DNA of 64,000 bases from CAIUGU01 sp963819685 (GTDB taxonomy: Bacteria > Pseudomonadota > Gammaproteobacteria > Steroidobacterales > Steroidobacteraceae). Both the position numbers and the translations under genes were made by a program. The stretch lies in the NCBI GenBank assembly GCA_963819685.1, contig CAWFXI010000011.1, positions 62,001-126,000 of the forward strand, written 5' to 3'. The notes beneath the pieces are model-generated. The model searched no databases and had not been told where the DNA came from. It was given only the letters and a program-made list of their open reading frames with translations. How positions within the stretch are numbered: position 1 is the stretch's first letter; each line of letters begins with the position of its first letter. Of the stretch, positions 27,931 to 37,420 are shown in pieces.

Positions 27931-27960
27931 ATTCTACTGCCGCCCCGCCGCTAATCTCAA
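27931..27960 (-). promoter_or_regulatory. Promoter of rpsO
   Basis: On the minus strand TTGAGA (27955-27960) and TAGAAT (27931-27936) are spaced by 18 bases. The -10 box runs into GCGCGGCC, almost the same discriminator as the fMet tRNA promoter (TAGAAT then GCGCGACC). A GC-rich discriminator is characteristic of growth-rate or ppGpp-controlled promoters. Confidence 0.75.
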
Positions 27961-28024
27961 GCTGAATATCACAAGCAATTCTTGGCCTTAGGTCGAATTT
28001 GCCCGGCCAACTTTTCCCGCCAAG

Positions 28025-28999
28025 TTATCCCGCGAGGCCGGCCGCCCTGACAAACAGCCTGCAGGGCTGCAGCGCCCCATCCGGTTGCCGTTCGACGATT
28101 CCTACGAACCGCCCATTCGGGCCATAAGCCCGTGCCTTGGTCACCGTCGGCGCTGCGGGTTCAACAGGCGCTGACCCCGGCGCCGGCCAGGTTCGCCGGC
28201 CGTGCGTCAGGTGCCCCTCACCCGCCTCGTCGACGGTCACACGGGGCAAGTTCATGAAAACATGGTCGATGGGGAGCAGGAACTCCTCCAGCGCGGTGGC
28301 GTTACCAGTGGACGCAGCGGCCTCCAGCTGGTCGAAGGTGACCAGGGGAGCGTCGCCAAAGGCGTCGACTTTGAGTCGCCGCAGGACCGTGACATGGCCG
28401 ACCGTGCCAAGCGCCCCGGCTATGTCTTCCACCAGGGTGCGAATGTAAGTGCCCTTCGAACACGCCACCTCGAGTTCGATCTCAGGCGACGCGACTCGGA
28501 GAAGTTCGATCTGGCCGATGTGGATCTGCCGCGGCGCCCGCTCCACGGACTCGCCCTTGCGCGCCAGCTGGTACAGCCGCTGCCCCTCGTGTTTGAGCGC
28601 GGAGTACATGGGTGGAATCTGGCTCTGCTCGCCCAGAAAACCCTGCAGCACCGTACTCATAACCTGCGGATCCAGTTCAGGAACCGGCATTCGGGTAATG
28701 ACCTGCCCGTCCGCATCGGCAGTATCGGTCTGTTCGCCCAGTCGCGCGACAACGCGGTAGCGCTTGCCCGATTCCAGCAGCTGCCCGCAAACCTTGGTGG
28801 CTTGCCCAAAGCACACCGGCAACAGCCCGGATGCGAGAGGATCAAGACTGCCCGCGTGACCGGCCTTCAGCGCCCGGTAGAGCCGCCTCGCCTGCTGCAA
28901 GGCTGCATTCGATGACAGGCCGGTTGGCTTGTCGAGCAAGAGAATGCCGTCCACCTCGCGGTCGAAGCGCCGCGGGCGGGGCGTCATCTCCTGACTCAT
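28025..28999 (-). CDS. truB: tRNA pseudouridine(55) synthase TruB
   Basis: A 324-residue pseudouridine synthase for U55 in the T loop of tRNAs. The catalytic Asp is in GSLDPLASGLLPVCFGQATK, preceded by LDKPTGLSSNAAL. The C-terminal part carries a PUA-like region (HLTHGRRTWPAPG, ARAYGPNGRFVGIV). Its ATG overlaps the rbfA stop by one base (TGATG), so it is translationally coupled to the ribosome factor gene. Confidence 0.96.
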   Translation of the reverse strand: MSQEMTPRPRRFDREVDGILLLDKPTGLSSNAALQQARRLYRALKAGHAGSLDPLASGLLPVCFGQATKVCGQLLESGKRYRVVARLGEQTDTADADGQVITRMPVPELDPQVMSTVLQGFLGEQSQIPPMYSALKHEGQRLYQLARKGESVERAPRQIHIGQIELLRVASPEIELEVACSKGTYIRTLVEDIAGALGTVGHVTVLRRLKVDAFGDAPLVTFDQLEAAASTGNATALEEFLLPIDHVFMNLPRVTVDEAGEGHLTHGRRTWPAPGSAPVEPAAPTVTKARAYGPNGRFVGIVERQPDGALQPCRLFVRAAGLAG

Positions 29000-29412
29000 C
29001 AGAGACTTCCCGGTTCCTTTGCAGGCGCCTGATCGGGCGCCTCGGGATCGTCAACGTGCCTGGCAACGTCGTCTTTGACCGCTTTTGAGATCAGTGACGA
29101 CAGGTGGGCGCCTTTCTCAATCAGCTCATCGAGGACAAAGCGGATTTCGGGGCTGTGCCGCAGGCCCAGCGATCGCCCGAGTGCTCCTCGCAGGAAGCCT
29201 GCCGCCACATCCAGGATCTGTTGCGCAAGGGCGCTGTCGCCTCCGATCACGGAGTAATACACCGTCGCATAGGACAGATCCGGCGACATCTGCACTTCCG
29301 TCAACGTCACGAGGCCGAGGCGTGGATCGCGGACCTCCCGGCGGATCAGCTCACTCAAAGTGCGCTGGATCTGCTCCGCCACGCGGGTCTTGCGCGAGTA
29401 AGACTTGGGCAT
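28999..29412 (-). CDS. rbfA: Ribosome-binding factor A
   Basis: A 137-residue KH-fold protein needed for 16S 5'-end maturation and cold adaptation. Family features are the N-terminal RKTRVAEQIQRTLSELIRREVRDPRLG and the IRFVLDELIEKG segment. It follows infB with 16 bases between and overlaps truB by one base, as in the E. coli nusA-infB operon. Confidence 0.95.
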   Translation of the reverse strand: MPKSYSRKTRVAEQIQRTLSELIRREVRDPRLGLVTLTEVQMSPDLSYATVYYSVIGGDSALAQQILDVAAGFLRGALGRSLGLRHSPEIRFVLDELIEKGAHLSSLISKAVKDDVARHVDDPEAPDQAPAKEPGSL

Positions 29413-29428
29413 TGCTCCTCAGACGGCG

Positions 29429-31954
29429 TTAGACGGAACGGGCCACTTCGACCCGCGAGAAGCATTCGATCTGGTCGCCCACCTGCACGTCATTGTAGTT
29501 CTGCACGGCAATACCGCATTCGGTACCGGCCCGGACTTCGTTGACGTCATCCTTGAACCTTCTCAAGGACTCAAGGGCTCCCTCGAAGATCACGACGTTG
29601 TTGCGCAGGACGCGGATCGGATTGTTCCGGCGGACATAGCCGTCCACCACGATGCAACCGGCCACCGTGCCGAACTTGGTCGAGCGGAACACATCCCGCA
29701 CCTCGGCAAGGCCGACGATGGTTTCCTTCACTTCCGGAGTCAACATGCCGGACAGGGCTGAACGGATGTCGTCGATGGCTTCGTAAATGATGCTGTAGTA
29801 GCGGACATCCACGCCCATCTCTTTCATCGTGTTCTTCGCGGCGTTATCCGCGCGCACGTTGAAGCCGATGATGCGGGCATTGGAAGCCGCAGCGAGCGTG
29901 ACATCGGACTCGGTGATGCCACCGACGCCGCTCGAGATCACTTTCACCGCGACCTCTTCCGTCGACAGCTTGGTCAGTGAGTCGCGGAGTGCTTCGGCGC
30001 TGCCCTGCACGTCGGACTTGATGACCACCTGGATGGTCGCGGTCTTGGCCTCACCCATCTGCGTGAGCATGTCCTCGAGCTTCGCCGGTCCACCCTGCTT
30101 GGCAAGCTTCGTATCGCGGAACTTGCCCTGCCGATAGAGCGCGACTTCCCTGGCGCGACGTTCGCTTTCGACCACAAGCAGGTCTTCGCCGGAATTGGGC
30201 GGCCCCGACAGGCCCAGTACCACCACCGGCAACGACGGCCCGGCCGATTCCACCGGGCTGCCGGTTTCATCGAACAACGCGCGGACACGGCCAAACTCGG
30301 TTCCGGCAATGATGTGGTCGCCAGCCTTGAGCGTGCCGCGCTTCACGAGCACCGTTGCCACAGGACCGCGGCCTTTCTCGATACTGGATTCGATGACGAC
30401 GCCGCCCGCCAGGCCGATGACCGGCGCCTTGAGCTCCAGCACATCCGCCTGCAGCAGGATGGTATCGAGCAACTGATCGATGCCTGCGCCAGTACGTGCA
30501 GACACATTCACGAACAACGTGTCGCCGCCCCAGTCTTCCGGGATGACGTTGTTCTTCACGAGGTCGTTGCGGACACGATCGATATCGGCATCCGGCTTAT
30601 CGATCTTCGTGATGGCGACAACGATCGGCACCTCAGCCGCCTTTGCATGCTGGATGGCCTCGATCGTCTGCGGCATGACGCTGTCATCCGCCGCAACGAC
30701 CAGCACCACGATATCCGTGATCTGTGCACCGCGGGCACGCATCGCCGTAAACGCGGCATGGCCTGGTGTATCGAGGAAAGTGACAATGCCTTTTGCCGTT
30801 TCGACGTGATAGGCGCCAATATGCTGCGTGATACCACCGGCTTCGCCGGCCGCCACCTTGGTGCGACGGATATAGTCGAGCAGTGACGTCTTGCCGTGGT
30901 CCACGTGGCCCATGATGGTGACGACAGGAGGGCGCGGCAGCACCGCATGCTCCTCGTCTGCACCCTGCACATCTTCATCGACCGCGCTTTCCTTGACGAC
31001 GACCGGGTTGTGGCCCAGCTCTTCTACCACCAGTACGGCGGTGTCGGTATCGATGGGCTGGTTGATGGTGGCCATCACGCCCATGTTCATCATCACCTTG
31101 ATCACTTCGTTGGCCTTGACGGCCATGCGCTGCGCCAGTTCGCCTACGGTGATGGTTTCCGGAATCTGCACATCGTGCTTGACGGGCGCGGCGGGCCGCT
31201 CGAACCCATGCTGGGGGGTAACACTGACCTGCGACGACCGGCGCATGCGTGACTGCTGCTTCTTCTTCTTGAAGCGAGCGCTCGCATCTCCCGAGACATG
31301 CAGTTCCTGACGCTGGGCCCGACCACCGGCATCGCGGGCAGGCTCTTCGCGACGGACGGTCTCGGTTCGTCGCTTCTCGGCTTCGAGACGTTCCCGCTCC
31401 GCCAGTGCCTGGGACTTTGCCTCGGCTTGCGCGCGGGCCTCCGCCATCGTCCGCGCTTCGGCTTCCGCGTATTTCGACTGCTCATCCAGGCGGCGACGCG
31501 CCTCTTCTTCCTGGCGCTGACGCTCCCGTGCCTCTGCCTCGCGGGCCTCGGCTTCCCGGCGTGCAATGTCCTCACTCGTATCCGGCGGCGGTAACGGCTG
31601 GACCGCGGGTTGCTCTTCCGGCTGCGCCTTCGCCTTCTCTTCCAGGACGCTGCGATTCAGGTACGTCTTCTTCTGACGGACTTCGATATTGACGGTGCGC
31701 GCCCGCCCCTGTGCGGTGGCGACCTTGATTTCGCCTTGCGACTTGCGACGCAGCGTGATCTTGCGGGGCGCCGTGGCGTCTTCCGCATGACCATGAGCGC
31801 GGCGCAGGAATGTCAGCAGCTCCATCTTGGCTTCATCGCTGATGGCCGCATCGGCACCTGCAACCTTGATGCCCGCCTCATCGAGCTGCACGAGCAGACG
31901 CTCGACCGGTACTTTCAGTACCTCGGCAAACTGACTTACAGTGACATCAGCCAT
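29429..31954 (-). CDS. infB: Translation initiation factor IF-2
   Basis: An 841-residue GTPase that places fMet-tRNA on the 30S subunit. The order is an IF2_N domain at residues 1-50, a long charged Ala/Glu/Arg helical region (about 120-230), a second IF2_N domain with ITVGELAQRMAVKANEVIKVMM, then the G domain with GHVDHGKTSLLD, DTPGHAAF and TKIDKPDAD, and the C-terminal fMet-tRNA-binding domains. It is 23 bases downstream of nusA. Confidence 0.97.
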   Translation of the reverse strand: MADVTVSQFAEVLKVPVERLLVQLDEAGIKVAGADAAISDEAKMELLTFLRRAHGHAEDATAPRKITLRRKSQGEIKVATAQGRARTVNIEVRQKKTYLNRSVLEEKAKAQPEEQPAVQPLPPPDTSEDIARREAEAREAEARERQRQEEEARRRLDEQSKYAEAEARTMAEARAQAEAKSQALAERERLEAEKRRTETVRREEPARDAGGRAQRQELHVSGDASARFKKKKQQSRMRRSSQVSVTPQHGFERPAAPVKHDVQIPETITVGELAQRMAVKANEVIKVMMNMGVMATINQPIDTDTAVLVVEELGHNPVVVKESAVDEDVQGADEEHAVLPRPPVVTIMGHVDHGKTSLLDYIRRTKVAAGEAGGITQHIGAYHVETAKGIVTFLDTPGHAAFTAMRARGAQITDIVVLVVAADDSVMPQTIEAIQHAKAAEVPIVVAITKIDKPDADIDRVRNDLVKNNVIPEDWGGDTLFVNVSARTGAGIDQLLDTILLQADVLELKAPVIGLAGGVVIESSIEKGRGPVATVLVKRGTLKAGDHIIAGTEFGRVRALFDETGSPVESAGPSLPVVVLGLSGPPNSGEDLLVVESERRAREVALYRQGKFRDTKLAKQGGPAKLEDMLTQMGEAKTATIQVVIKSDVQGSAEALRDSLTKLSTEEVAVKVISSGVGGITESDVTLAAASNARIIGFNVRADNAAKNTMKEMGVDVRYYSIIYEAIDDIRSALSGMLTPEVKETIVGLAEVRDVFRSTKFGTVAGCIVVDGYVRRNNPIRVLRNNVVIFEGALESLRRFKDDVNEVRAGTECGIAVQNYNDVQVGDQIECFSRVEVARSV

Positions 31955-31977
31955 TCAGTCATCCTCCAGCCTGAACT

Positions 31978-33483
31978 TCAGCCCTGCTGTTCCGGGGCTT
32001 CGAACCAGTGCTTGCGCGCCGTCATGATCAGCTCGGCCGCCCGCGCTGCTTCCATACCCTCGATCTCCGTCAGGTCATCGACTGCCTGCTCGGCGAGATC
32101 TTCACGGGTAACGATGCCGTGACTCGCAAGGACATGAGCCAGCTCTTCGTCCATGCCGTCAAGCTCGAGCAGGTCAGCAGCCGGCTCGGCCGAATCGATT
32201 TCTTCTTCGCTGGCAATTGCCTGCGTGAGCAGCACGTCGCGGGCGCGGTTACGCAGCTCCTTGATCATCTGCTCGTCGAACTCCTCGATCGAGCTCAGTT
32301 CCGACGTCGGCACGTAGGCCACTTCCTCGATCGTGGAGAAGCCTTCCTGCACGAGGATCGCGGCCACTTCCGCGTCGACGTCCAGCTGCTTCATGAACGT
32401 TTCCACGAGCCCGCGGGATTCGCTCTCGCTCTTTTCCTCGGCAGCCTGCTCGGTCATTACGTTGAGTTCCCACCCGGTGAGCTCGCTCGCCAGGCGGATG
32501 TTCTGCCCGCCGCGGCCGATCGCCTGCGACAGCTTTTCCTCGGTCACCGCCACATCCATCGAATGCGACTCTTCGTCGACCACGATCGACACGACCTCGG
32601 CAGGAGCCATCGCGTTGATGACGAACTGTGCCGGATTCTCGTCGAACGGAATGATGTCGACACGTTCACCGGCTATTTCGTTGGAAACGGCCTGTACTCG
32701 TGAACCGCGCATGCCCACGCACGCGCCTACCGGATCGATACGCGGGTCGCTGCTGCGAACCGCAATCTTGGCGCGGACGCCGGGGTCACGAGCCGCAGCG
32801 AGAATCGTGATCAATCCCTGCCCGACCTCCGGGACCTCCAGCTTGAACAGCTCGATCAGGAATTCAGGTGCCGTTCTGCTGAGAAACAGTTGCGGCCCCC
32901 TGGGCTCTGAGCGCACTTCCTTCAGCCAGGCCTTGATCCGGTCCTGGGAGCGAACGGGTTCGCGGGGAATCATCGCCTCGCGCGGAATGAAGCCTTCCGC
33001 ATTGCCACCCAGATCCACAAAGATGCCATTGCGGTCGACCCGTTTCACCAGCCCCGATATCAGCGTCCCGACGCGGCTCTGGTATTCATCGACGACCTGT
33101 GACCGCTCGGCCTCACGAACCTTCTGGACAATGACCTGCTTGGCTGTCTGGGCCGCGATGCGGCCGAAAGCGACAGATTCCATGGGCACTTCCACATAGC
33201 CCCCGGGCTCGGCTGCAGTATTGATGTCGCGCGCGTCGTCGAGCCGCAGCTCCTGATCGGGGAATTCGAGCTCTGTGGAGTCATCGGCAAAGACCTTCCA
33301 GCGGCGGAACGTATCGTAGTCGCCGGTCTTGCGGTTGATGGCCACCCGCACGTCGATCCCCTCACCATGGCGCTTGCGCGTTGCGGACGCGAGCGCGGCT
33401 TCGAGGGCTTCGAAAATGATTTCCTTGTCGACGCTTTTCTCATTGGAGACAGCGTCCACAACCATCAGGATCTCTTTGTTCAT
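31978..33483 (-). CDS. nusA: Transcription termination/antitermination factor NusA
   Basis: The start at 33483 gives MNKEILMVVDAVSNEKSVDKEIIFEAL; the frame is open further upstream but not conserved. The 501-residue protein has an N-terminal RNA-polymerase-binding domain, an S1 domain (GLVKRVDRNGIFVDLGGNAEGF), two KH domains (ACVGMRGSRVQAVS, AIGRGGQNIRLAS) and C-terminal acidic helix-hairpin-helix repeats. It controls pausing, termination and antitermination. The operon follows rimP. Confidence 0.97.
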   Translation of the reverse strand: MNKEILMVVDAVSNEKSVDKEIIFEALEAALASATRKRHGEGIDVRVAINRKTGDYDTFRRWKVFADDSTELEFPDQELRLDDARDINTAAEPGGYVEVPMESVAFGRIAAQTAKQVIVQKVREAERSQVVDEYQSRVGTLISGLVKRVDRNGIFVDLGGNAEGFIPREAMIPREPVRSQDRIKAWLKEVRSEPRGPQLFLSRTAPEFLIELFKLEVPEVGQGLITILAAARDPGVRAKIAVRSSDPRIDPVGACVGMRGSRVQAVSNEIAGERVDIIPFDENPAQFVINAMAPAEVVSIVVDEESHSMDVAVTEEKLSQAIGRGGQNIRLASELTGWELNVMTEQAAEEKSESESRGLVETFMKQLDVDAEVAAILVQEGFSTIEEVAYVPTSELSSIEEFDEQMIKELRNRARDVLLTQAIASEEEIDSAEPAADLLELDGMDEELAHVLASHGIVTREDLAEQAVDDLTEIEGMEAARAAELIMTARKHWFEAPEQQG

Positions 33484-33505
33484 CGTTCCGACTCCGAGCA
33501 ACATT

Positions 33506-34018
33506 CTAAAGCTCCGGTACCAGCCGGGCCTTGTGTATACCTTCGACCGGCAGGTTGACTTCCCCGCCATCCGCGTCCAGATCGAGCAGGATCGTTCCCG
33601 CATCCACCTTGAGAAGACGCCCCAGAAACCGCTTGCGGCCGCCGACCGGCTGTTTCATCTCGACGCGCACCCGCTCCCCGGCATAGCGCGCGAATTGTGC
33701 TCGCGACCGGAGCACCCGATCGAGCCCAGGCGACGACACTTCCAGCGTGTAGTGACTGGCGACAGGATCCTCAGCGTCCATCACTTCACTGACGGCGTGG
33801 CTGACGCGCGCGCAATCGTCGACCGTGATACCGGCTTCGGATTCGACGCCCGGAGCGCCAGCTCCTCCGACACTCTCATCCATGCCGTGATTGGGCCGGT
33901 CTATGTAGAGCCTGAGGAACGCCCCGCCCTGACGGGTGCCAAACTCAAGCTCCCAGAGCTCGTAACCGAGATCCCTGACGACGGGTTCGAGCAGCGCGGT
34001 GAGCTCGTCTCTCAACAC
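33506..34018 (-). CDS. rimP: Ribosome maturation factor RimP
   Basis: GTG at 34018 is the likely start because GGGAGGG lies 6-8 bases upstream, although the frame continues to 34153. The 170-residue product has LEPVVRDLGYELWELEF, LRLYIDRPN, the conserved ITVDDCARVSHAVSEVMD and LEVSSPGLDR. RimP is needed for 30S maturation and is normally the first gene of the nusA-infB operon. A terminator-like hairpin sits 46 bases upstream, within the probable leader. Confidence 0.95.
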   Translation of the reverse strand: MLRDELTALLEPVVRDLGYELWELEFGTRQGGAFLRLYIDRPNHGMDESVGGAGAPGVESEAGITVDDCARVSHAVSEVMDAEDPVASHYTLEVSSPGLDRVLRSRAQFARYAGERVRVEMKQPVGGRKRFLGRLLKVDAGTILLDLDADGGEVNLPVEGIHKARLVPEL

Positions 34019-34318
34019 GTTCCGCCCTCCCTTTTCCAGGTATTGTCGAATACCGCCGCTAGAAACAAAAAATGGGCCCAAGGCCCATTTCCAGAAAACA
34101 CCAGCCCCCGAAGGGCTTTCGCAGCCGGAATCTCCGCGGGGAAGTTCCAGCACACTCTCGGCCGGGGATAGTAAGGCTAGCCCACGCTTATTTCAAGGAC
34201 CGCGTCAGACGGCCAGCTTGCCATTGCAAGGGCGGATTCTCTGGAACTCAATGTCGAAACCTGAAGCCGGATTGGACTGCGTTGAGAAGCATTTCAATAC
34301 GCGGCAGCCATCCTTCTT
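34019..34318. other. Intergenic region between the rimP operon and the TonB-dependent receptor
   Basis: Apart from the hairpins at about 34064-34118, no coding sequence or tRNA gene is seen. E. coli has metY here, but the initiator tRNA of this window is elsewhere, at 60625-60701. The promoter of the rimP operon should lie in the right half; no clear -35/-10 pair was identified. Confidence 0.5.
34064..34090 (-). terminator. Terminator or attenuator in the rimP leader
   Basis: On the minus strand a 9-base stem (34082-34090 with 34070-34078, loop of 3) is followed by six T residues, 46 bases before the rimP GTG. A second GC-rich hairpin (AGCCC/GGGCT, about 34104-34118) lies just upstream. It may end the TonB receptor transcript or act as an attenuator of the nusA operon, as the leader terminators of E. 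coli do; the sequence does not decide. Confidence 0.7.
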
Positions 34319-36733
34319 TCAGAAGTTGAATCCCAGAACAAGGCCATAGGTCATTGGTGGCGCCAGCTGGGCATACACGTTATAGCCGCGCTGGACGTTG
34401 TAGTTGGCCTGCGCAAAATAGGCCGAATCGAAGAGATTGTTGGCATAGCCAGTCAAGGTCCAGCGTCCACCCACGGCCGCATAGCGGAGCCCGACGTCGA
34501 GCAGCGTATAGGCCTCCTGCTGGTAGGGTTTTCCCGTCGGACCATAGCTACCCGCTGTCGAGATGCCGCGGGAGGCTCGATACTGCGCGTCGAGGCTCAA
34601 ATCCAGCGAACCGGTCAGCCACTGCCACGTATGCGTGTAACCGATGTTCAGCGCCCACGGCGTGGTGTTGGCCATCTGTTGACCGGAGTAGTCGAGGCCC
34701 CCGAAGGGCCGCAGATCAAACTCACGATAGCGGGCATGCAGATAGTTGACGCGGGCGCGAAAGCGGTCCCTCGGGCTCGCTGCCCAGTCGGCATCCAGGT
34801 CGGCTCCCCGGATGATTGCTCCATCCGTGTTGGTCACGGCGATCAGGAATAGTGTCGTGTCGGGAATGGGCGTCGCGTACGGCTGCTCCAGACTCTTGTA
34901 GTCCGTGTAGTACGCATTCAAGTTCACCTGCAGGCGGTCACCGAGGAAGCGGTTCTTCGACCCGATCTCGACCGCAAAGACATCCTGCGGATCGAGTCGT
35001 GGCGTCGGTCCGAAGGCAAACGTGCCCGACTTGTAACCCGTTGCGATACTTGCAAACAGCATGTTTTGCGGCGTGACGTCGTAACTGACGCTGCCTTTGT
35101 AGGTCAACCGGTCCCAGTGATCAGCCTCCGGTGGTTCGTAGAAGCTGGAATCGGGAGGCGCCAGCACCAGGCTGGAGGAACGCTTGTGGTCGTAGTTGTA
35201 ACGGGCACCGAGAGTCAGGTGCAGCCGGTCCGCCGGCGTGTAGGTGAACTGACCGAACGCGGCAGCCGCATCCGTTTCCTGCCCGAGAATCTGGATCTGG
35301 AATGGCAGCACGTCGCTGACGAGATCGCCGAATGTCGCCGTTCCGCCGTACTTGCTCTCATGGAAAAAATAGAGGCCGCCGACGTATTCGAAGGCTCGTG
35401 ACGAAGGCGATGTCAGCCGCAATTCAGCGGTCGTTGAGCGGCCGAATTCCGTTGGACTGGTCAGGTTCTGGTTGCCGTAGACGCGATCGGACTGGGCGAC
35501 GTCGCGATACGAAGCCTGCATCGTAAACATCGCGAAGCCCAGGTCGTGGTCGAACTCTACCGCTGTCCCCCAGAACTCCTGATTTTTCGAAGCGCGATCG
35601 GCCGCGCCATACAGCACACTGTTGTCCCGCAAGGGGGGCACTGCAATGCCATTGCCGGGATTGCCCGCCTCCACCAGGTTGTCCGAGCTGCCCTTGGCCG
35701 TATTCCGCGAATAATCGCCAGTCACCAGCCAATGCGAGCGCTCACTGGCGGCCCAGGCAATGCCGATACGGGCCGATTGCTGGTCCGCATCGTCCAGTCC
35801 ATTCGTGAAATAGCCATCGCGTATCAGGCTCTGGCCGGCCAGTCTTACCGCGACATCGGCATTGACCGGCATATTCAGCGCGGCCGTGGCCCGTTGCAGA
35901 TGATCGCTGCCGATTTCCACCTCGCCGACTGCAGCGAATTCCGGGGCAGGTTTGCGCGTAATGACGTTGATGACGCCCGCTGCGGCATTGCGTCCAAATA
36001 CGGTACCTTGCGGGCCCGCCAGCACTTCAACGCGTTCCAGATCGAAGAACATGCCCGAGAGGCTGACCGCCTGGGAGATGTAGTTGCCGTTCAGATGTAC
36101 GGCGGTGGGTGACTCCGAAGCGGCACCCGGAGCATTCGCGCGAATGCCGCGTATCGCGATGACCGGAGCCCCCGGGCCCTGCACCACCTGGATGTTCGAA
36201 GCGACCTTGTTGATCGTGCCGAAATCCTTGATGCCGGCCCGCTGCAACGTAGTTTCGGACATGACCTGTACGACCACGGGGACGCTTTGCAGGGCCTCTT
36301 CCCGCTTCTGCGCCGTCACGATGATCTCCTCGATCATGCTTCTGGCGGGTGCTGAGACAGTTTCAGGATGAGGTTCCGGCGGTGCTGCCACTGCTGGTCG
36401 TGCTGTCGCCGGGACCACCAGTGCCTTTTGAATATAGATCGAGCGTGAGTCCGTCTGGCGCGCAACCAGACCCGTGCCGGCAAGCAGTCGCTCAAGGGCC
36501 TCATTCGCTGTCATGACGCCGTTCAGGTCCGGCGCTTCGCGGCCCGCGAGCAGTTCGCTCTCGAACAGGACATTGACGCCGATCACCCGGCTGATACTAA
36601 TGATTGAATCAGCGAGCGGCTGTCGCATGAGGTCGAATCGATAGGTTGTGGTCTGCGCCCACACGATGGGCGACAGTGCAGTGAGGGCGACACCCAGCGT
36701 CACCGCGCGACTCACCACGACCCTCAACTTCAT
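34319..36733 (-). CDS. TonB-dependent outer-membrane receptor with N-terminal STN domain
   Basis: An 804-residue receptor. A signal peptide ends at VWAQ (residue 27). The STN domain (about 30-105) includes LADSIISISRVIGVNVLFESEL and the GLVARQTDSRSIYI segment. A Pro-rich linker leads to the TonB-box-like EEIIVTAQKREE, then the plug (NIQVVQGPGAPVIAIRGIR, FGRNAAAGVINVITRKPAPE) and a 22-strand barrel ending in F (LVLGFNF). An STN domain suggests signalling to an anti-sigma factor, as in FecA-type receptors, but no sigma/anti-sigma pair is nearby. It is divergent from a carboxylate uptake operon, so an organic acid, iron chelate or glycan ligand are all possible. Confidence 0.9.
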   Translation of the reverse strand: MKLRVVVSRAVTLGVALTALSPIVWAQTTTYRFDLMRQPLADSIISISRVIGVNVLFESELLAGREAPDLNGVMTANEALERLLAGTGLVARQTDSRSIYIQKALVVPATARPAVAAPPEPHPETVSAPARSMIEEIIVTAQKREEALQSVPVVVQVMSETTLQRAGIKDFGTINKVASNIQVVQGPGAPVIAIRGIRANAPGAASESPTAVHLNGNYISQAVSLSGMFFDLERVEVLAGPQGTVFGRNAAAGVINVITRKPAPEFAAVGEVEIGSDHLQRATAALNMPVNADVAVRLAGQSLIRDGYFTNGLDDADQQSARIGIAWAASERSHWLVTGDYSRNTAKGSSDNLVEAGNPGNGIAVPPLRDNSVLYGAADRASKNQEFWGTAVEFDHDLGFAMFTMQASYRDVAQSDRVYGNQNLTSPTEFGRSTTAELRLTSPSSRAFEYVGGLYFFHESKYGGTATFGDLVSDVLPFQIQILGQETDAAAAFGQFTYTPADRLHLTLGARYNYDHKRSSSLVLAPPDSSFYEPPEADHWDRLTYKGSVSYDVTPQNMLFASIATGYKSGTFAFGPTPRLDPQDVFAVEIGSKNRFLGDRLQVNLNAYYTDYKSLEQPYATPIPDTTLFLIAVTNTDGAIIRGADLDADWAASPRDRFRARVNYLHARYREFDLRPFGGLDYSGQQMANTTPWALNIGYTHTWQWLTGSLDLSLDAQYRASRGISTAGSYGPTGKPYQQEAYTLLDVGLRYAAVGGRWTLTGYANNLFDSAYFAQANYNVQRGYNVYAQLAPPMTYGLVLGFNF

Positions 36734-36931
36734 CCGAACCTCTCTGGAGTTTCGCCCCGATATCCGGGATTTTGGTCAGCACAGCTTACCAATGGGCCAG
36801 GGCGATCGCTGCACGACAAAATCTGACGACTGGCGCCGACGAACCCGCCCTGCGTACGGATGCCAGGGGCAGTCCGACACCGCGGCTGTGCGAGAATACC
36901 AATGGCTCGTCAATGATAGAGGGGGAGCAGG

Positions 36932-37408
36932 ATGCAGGCTTCGGGCGGTATATCGAAGATTCCGCAGGATCTGGGCGCGGGCCTGTTCCTGATAGCGCTA
37001 TCTGGCATCGCTCTGTGGCAGGGATCGGACCTTGACACAGGCACTTTGCGGGAGATGGGGCCCGGCATGCTGCCTCGCGCCTTGGCGCTGTTGACCGGAA
37101 TGTGTGGCCTGGCCATCGCGAGTCGCCCGGTGTGGTCCAGCGAGCAGCAGGAAGCCCTCGGGAACTGGTCGATTCGCGGCAGCTTGTTCATTCTGGCGGC
37201 GGCACTGGTGTTCGCTTTTGCCATCCGCCCATTGGGTTTCACATTTGCGGGTCCGGCGGCGCTCGTGCTCGCCGCACTGGCAGGCCGCGAGACCCGGTGG
37301 ATCGAAATCATCGTCTTTGCCGTGGTCATGACGGCCTTCTGCATGGTGCTGTTCCGGGTGCTGCTTGGCCTGCCGATTCCGGTAGCGCCGTGGCTACTGC
37401 AGTATTAA
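36932..37408 (+). CDS. tctB: Tripartite tricarboxylate transporter small membrane subunit TctB
   Basis: A 158-residue protein with four predicted membrane helices (about 17-35, 50-65, 84-105 and 125-150), typical of the TctB/DUF1468 family. GIALWQGSDLDTGTLREMGPGMLP is the conserved front segment. It is the small subunit that joins the large permease TctA. It is followed after 12 bases by tctA and then a solute-binding protein. Confidence 0.85.
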   Translation: MQASGGISKIPQDLGAGLFLIALSGIALWQGSDLDTGTLREMGPGMLPRALALLTGMCGLAIASRPVWSSEQQEALGNWSIRGSLFILAAALVFAFAIRPLGFTFAGPAALVLAALAGRETRWIEIIVFAVVMTAFCMVLFRVLLGLPIPVAPWLLQY

Positions 37409-37420
37409 GGCAGGGAACCC

